From Mortierella sp. BCC40632 (lineage: Eukaryota; Mortierellomycota; Mortierellomycetes; Mortierellales; Mortierellaceae), in contig WAEK01000007.1 in NCBI GenBank assembly GCA_011634665.1, positions 642,001-706,000 on the forward strand: a DNA stretch of 64,000 nucleotides, in the 5' to 3' direction. Under the pieces are notes generated by a model, which made no database searches, had not been told where the DNA came from, and saw nothing but the letters and a program-made list of their open reading frames with translations. The stretch's first letter is position 1. Every line of letters starts with the position of its first letter. The translations under genes were made by a program, and so were the position numbers. This document shows positions 60,001-64,000 of this stretch, in pieces.

Positions 60001-60606
60001 AATGAAAGCGGTTCGTCCCGTGTTGGCTCGCCCCTGACTAGCACTCCATGGCGCATCACCACCTCGCCTACTGTCGATAGTGTCTTTGGTGGTTTTCAGT
60101 TCAATGGAGCGGACGACTGGCGTCAATCAATTGATTCTCTTCGCGCTACACGCCAGCCCGAAGCTGTGACACGATCGCTCTCATCAGGAAGCAGTCATTT
60201 GAACAACAACACATGGGGGATGCTGTCGGGCCATTCGCTGGGAAATGGTATGATTTCACCGACGACGTACGAGCCGATGCATGAAGGCAGCGGATTGCTT
60301 GGTTTCAGTTCCATCCCCTCAGCCAAAGGCCCGCCGCCCGGAATTCCTTATCCGACTAGTCCATTGACGCTTAGCCCAACCAGCATCCAGGAAGAGCAAC
60401 ATTTGCATCAGCAAGGTCGACAGCAACCACGCCATCAACAGCAGCAGCCATCATCGGGCCCGTTCCACTATGTCCCACCGGTGCGACCCAAGTTTCAGTA
60501 CCAGACACAGGCAGGACAACCAATGCAGCAGCCGCAGCAGCAACACTCGACCTATTTTCAGCATGCCAGGAATAGCTTCTCGTCGAATGACCATCATTGG
60601 CGATGA
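57010..60606 (+). CDS. EST1/SMG7 family protein (telomerase-associated / nonsense-mediated decay factor)
   Basis: Six exons (57010-57053, 57233-57313, 57444-57874, 58001-58090, 58220-58744, 58853-60606) join in phase into 974 codons plus stop. The N-terminal helical region includes EEYERLILTDILLAQSKEIE, as in the 14-3-3-like domain of EST1/SMG5/6/7. An RGG-like glycine/arginine insert (about 88-131) is unusual. The EST1 central domain carries the family signature SGNPYNQLAVIATF (247-260) and LYFYYRSLAVALPF (268-281). Two acidic tracts (about 620-640 and 715-727) and a Ser/Pro then Gln-rich tail (about 850-974) follow. No PIN domain is seen at the C-terminus, which argues against SMG5/SMG6. 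Expected to bind phospho-UPF1 and/or act in telomere maintenance; which role holds cannot be told from sequence. Confidence 0.88.
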
Positions 60607-60662
60607 TAGTTTCTCCCCCTAAAGCCGCTGTGGAGAAAGTGAACCGATGGCGGCGTCTCTTG

Positions 60663-60701
<39 letters not shown>

Positions 60702-63170
60702 TGGGGAAGCTACGACCCTGTGTGGCAAGAAAAAAAAATTCAGGGAAAAGGAAAAACAAACAAGAAATCGAACACCTCTTCGGAGTGTATCGAGCCCTCT
60801 TCCTCCCCCCCTCCGACTCTTTGTTGTTGTTATCAGAACCAACTGAAGAGGATAATCTTCCATCCTCCTATGCTTTCTATTTTTTTTTCTTTTTTCTTTT
60901 TTCTTTTTTTCTTCTTTCTTTTTTTTTCCCTTCTTTTTTCTTGTGTTTATTTTGCTGTCGTAGTCACCATTGTGTCGCGCAAAAAAAAAGACTGACAAGA
61001 CAAGACAAGATGCAAAGAGGCCTTTGGATTTGCCAACCTGAATCGGGATGCAATTGGGGAAAGACACAACACATCAGGCGCCAAAAGATGACGGAGGCGT
61101 GAGAAAGCACACACGAAACAGCAACAACAACCCACAAAATAATTGCCTTTGACTAGCACGGAAAGAAAACGGACCAGAAAACAGTAGCGCTTGATGCTTT
61201 ACCAAGTAGCCTTGATTCTGCACCTTTTTTTTTTTTTTTTTTTTTACCTGAAGGTGGGACCGGGACACCATTCCGATAGGAGACATCCCGACGGAGGGGG
61301 AGAGGGAGCACACCGGTTAGGACTTTGAGGAGTATGTTTGAAAGGACTTTATAAAACATTGCGACACAATTGAATAGACCATAGACAGCTTTTTTTGGGA
61401 TTGTGATGAATGACTACCAAGTCGGCTAGTCTGTTCTTCTTTGCCTATTTTTTTTTTGCCTCACTTTTTTTTTTTTATCTCTTTTTGGTATCAGCCCCAG
61501 TATCGGAGCTTTCTTCCCTTTCTCTGTGAGTGTGAGTGTGAGTGTGAGTGTGTGTCTGTCTCTCTATCTATATCTCTATCTCTTTATCTCTTTCCTTCTC
61601 ATACCTCACTCTTTTCCTCCTCTTCGTCCTTACTGTCTTATGGCTCCTCTATACCTTTTTTTTTTTCCTCAAATAAATGGTTGATTTTGTTGCTGGCTGT
61701 CTACTCTCTTCTAGCTCTTCTAGTATTGTTCCTTTTTCCTTGAGAAAGTTTGTGTCAAGGGGAAGATCATATGAGTAAAAGGAAAAAAAAAAAAAAAAAG
61801 ATAGTATCCTTCAATACAGATTCCAAAGTACTCTCCTACCTTCCCCTCGGACCAAATTGGTTACTCGCTGCAACACTAACCAGGCGACAAAAAAAAAAAA
61901 AAAAAAACGAACGGCTCAAATGTTGTTCTAAAGCATGTTTTGTGTTTGGCTACTGCTGCAATGTGTAAGAGCTAAGGGATCACCGAGTGCATTCAGCAAG
62001 AGAGTGACCGCGAACCTTGGTTCATGACAAGCGTTCTCCAGCCCCCCAGCCCATGGAGCAGGACTGTGGTTGGACAGACATGGCAAGGCAGGGGCAGGGT
62101 AGATGGTAGGGTAGGGAAAGGCAGTGCGGGCAGACCATGTGGGAGGTGAGCACGTTGTCAACGTTTGTGGTCCTTTGTCGTCTGGATGGAAGAGACGGAG
62201 TGTACCTAATGGTGAATCCACATATATGTCCAGGGCATTCAATTATGGACATGCGAAGATATTTATATCTCTATTCATGCAAACAAAAAAAAAGTCTTTC
62301 CCCCCCCAAGAGTAGTGTCCTCCCATGAGGCTTCGAAAATATCGATCATGTTAAAGTTCAAGACATAGTGAAAGAAAGTGTCTCGAGCGGGAGAGCCGCC
62401 AAAGTGGAGGACCGGTGATGTTGGACAGGGACCGTTTTTCAAAAGGACCCAGCCGAATGTTCAAGAAAGTGAGCAACAGCAATAAGAAAAGCAAGTGGAG
62501 ACATTCAAGGTTTTTTGTTTTTTGTTTTTGCTTTTCTTTTTTTGAGTCAGTCGGTCTAAACTGAGGACCACCGGCCGTTAAAAAAAAAAAAAAAAAAAAA
62601 GAGAGAGAGAGAGAGAGAGAAAGGGAGAGAAAAGGAAAGTGGATGAAAGAAAGAAAGAGCGAGGATAGATAATGAATCCTCAGAGTTGTCACTCTAAACA
62701 AGCAACTTCTGGGTTAGGGACATGCACAGCGCCACTAGAGGCCCTTTTCCATTCACAAAATCCAGGCATCTAGCTAGTCTAGGAAGGCATCCCCCGAGGT
62801 ATATTCCTCTCGTACCACCCCACTTTTGTTCTCGTTGTCAATACAACACTGCCCCCTGCTCAGGTTTTTTTTTTATCTTCGCCCTACAACCGGGCTGATG
62901 AAGTCCAAGACACTCATTTGTGCACTTGAGGAGAGCATGTTCTGTTTGTGTTCACAGAACACGCCGAAAGAGACATTTGAGATATGAATTCTACATTGAA
63001 AAAGAGAGAGAGAGAGATTGGTTGAGCCAAGGGCGTCTTGTTTGGCCCATATTAGTGAGACTTTTTGTTCGGATATTCTGCAATTGGGCCTTGGGAGGGG
63101 CACCTGGTGAATGACTGAGAGGTCATTCCTCTAGGGGAGACAAAAAGTTTCCACAGGCACAGAGAACAGA

Positions 63171-63172
<2 letters not shown>

Positions 63173-63241
<69 letters not shown>
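63173..63241. repeat. GA microsatellite
   Basis: About 34 GA repeats, roughly 190 bp upstream of the TATA box of the last gene. Confidence 0.95.
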
Positions 63242-63246
<5 letters not shown>

Positions 63247-63428
63247 TGAGAGCGCTTGCGCCCGCCTTGTTCTCCCACTCTTTGTCCTCTCAAGAGTAGA
63301 GTGCGAGTTGTGTGGCGTGTGCTGAGCCGGGATTGCCAAAGGAGAAGGGGAACAAGTCTGCGGAGGCACAGGACAAAGAGAGTGGGCTCTAATAATAGCG
63401 CCGCCCGATAGTCCAGCCGGACTAGAGC

Positions 63429-63437
63429 TATATAAAA
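63429..63437 (+). promoter_or_regulatory. TATA box of the secreted-protein gene
   Basis: TATATAAAA, about 440 bp before the ATG at 63,875, followed by a long CT-rich leader. A strong match to a TATA box. The distance suggests either a long 5' leader or an intron in it. Confidence 0.6.
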
Positions 63438-63874
63438 GACGCCCAGTTTCTCTCTCTCTCTGGTCCGGTCAATTGTCATTTACGCATATCTCTCTCTCTT
63501 TCTCTTTCTCTCGCCAATAAAAAAAAGTCACTGCACCACCATCCCTTTCTCTCTCTCCATCACCAAATCACCATCTCTTTTGTAACGACTCATCTCTCTC
63601 TCAACACTCCACGGACATCCCGACCTGCTCAATTCGCCCTTCGCCTTGTCCGTGCCCATCCACCTTTTCTCGGTCCGACATCCTCTTCCATCTTGTCACT
63701 CTCCCCGACCTCATCCTCCGTCCCGCCTTCCCGTCTTTACGCCACCCTTCCTCCCCTTTTGCCACGCATCTCTTTCATCAGCCTGGCATCTCCTTGATTT
63801 TCCCTTGAGGAACGGATTCATCTCTCGACAACAGTCCAGCAAAGCTCTCCATACCCGCCTTCCTTTCTCCCACG

Positions 63875-64000
63875 ATGGTGTCCAACCGCAAGCTGAATCT
63901 CTTCCTTGCGGCGTCGGTCCTGTCCCTGACCTTGGTCAGCCAGATCGCCGCCATTGGCTGCAAGTACAATGAGGACCTGCCCTGTGCTCAGGAGACCCCT
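63875..64000 (+). CDS. Start of a secreted-protein gene, cut by window edge
   Basis: 42 codons from MVSNRKLNLFLAASVLSLTL. A short basic start, a hydrophobic core and a small-residue site (VSQIAA/IG) make a good signal peptide. The mature part begins GCKYNEDLPCAQETP, with two cysteines, as in a small secreted or wall protein. The ATG sits behind a CT-rich leader with a TATA box further up. The family cannot be told from this much. Confidence 0.7.
   Translation, partial: MVSNRKLNLFLAASVLSLTLVSQIAAIGCKYNEDLPCAQETP

Larger units (their letters stand above)
60607..63874. other. Non-coding, low-complexity region between the EST1/SMG7 gene and the last gene
   Basis: 3.3 kb without a supportable gene. 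It has a long poly-T (60,665-60,699), pyrimidine runs (60,880-60,940), poly-T/poly-A (61,226-61,245, 61,783-61,799, 61,890-61,906), GTGTGA repeats (61,527-61,556), TATC repeats (61,560-61,590), poly-A plus GA (62,580-62,620) and a GA microsatellite (63,173-63,241). The part from about 63,250 on is the promoter and CT-rich leader of the next gene. Confidence 0.6.

Noticed and set aside
60594..61067. Lys-rich minus-strand ORF after the EST1/SMG7 gene
   Set aside because: It is built from poly-T and pyrimidine runs on the plus strand and overlaps the end of the real gene.
61441..61743. Hydrophobic plus-strand ORF resembling a membrane protein
   Set aside because: The sequence is made of poly-T, CT and GTGTGA repeats, with no conserved features or promoter.
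1..64000. CRISPR arrays, rRNA genes, bacterial-type operons
   Set aside because: No regularly spaced repeats or rRNA-like sequence were seen, and the gene structure is eukaryotic.

Overview
The window looks like genomic DNA of a filamentous fungus, probably an early-diverging lineage of the Mortierellomycotina/Mucoromycota type (inference). The basis is short spliceosomal introns with GTAAGT/GTGAGT donors, dense poly-A and GA microsatellites, a Crypton element, an EST1/SMG7-type gene with five introns, and secreted subtilases with a fungal two-exon structure. No bacterial operons, rRNA, convincing tRNA or CRISPR were seen.

Region 1 (1-54,665) is a head-to-tail array of 13 copies of one secreted subtilisin-like (S8) protease gene, all on the minus strand. 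I call them S1-S13 from left to right. Six are complete and intact (S3, S5, S6, S9, S10, S12) and S1 is intact but runs off the left edge. Six are dead (S2, S4, S7, S8, S11, S13). An intact copy has exon 1 (signal peptide, I9 propeptide, polybasic site, catalytic Asp and His), one phase-0 intron, then exon 2 (oxyanion Asn, PA-like insert, catalytic Ser, C-terminal beta domains). Two kinds of spacer, X and Y, separate the copies. Their order suggests an ancestral two-gene unit, one member of which was often lost. There are clear signs of gene conversion (S10/S11, S5/S6) and of a 4.46-kb tandem duplication (S8/S9) whose left copy is full of indels and may be partly an assembly artefact.

Mobile DNA sits inside the array. 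A Crypton-type tyrosine-recombinase gene at 11,723-15,243 splices to one 1,089-residue frame, with a 45-bp-arm palindrome at its 5' side. A 104-bp hAT-like MITE with an 8-bp target duplication lies in S4, a 72-bp TA-flanked MITE lies in S2, a very small TA-flanked foldback lies near 45.5 kb, and a 74-bp insertion with a 5-6-bp duplication lies in spacer Y2.

Region 2 (55,793-64,000) is ordinary single-copy DNA. It holds a small two-exon gene of unknown function (minus), a divergently transcribed EST1/SMG7 family gene of 974 residues (plus), 3.2 kb of low-complexity non-coding DNA, and the first 42 codons of a secreted-protein gene that continues past the right edge.

The proteases probably act outside the cell in protein degradation. 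All carry a similar TATA-like promoter block, so they are probably co-regulated (inference). All family assignments rest on motifs read by eye, not on searches.
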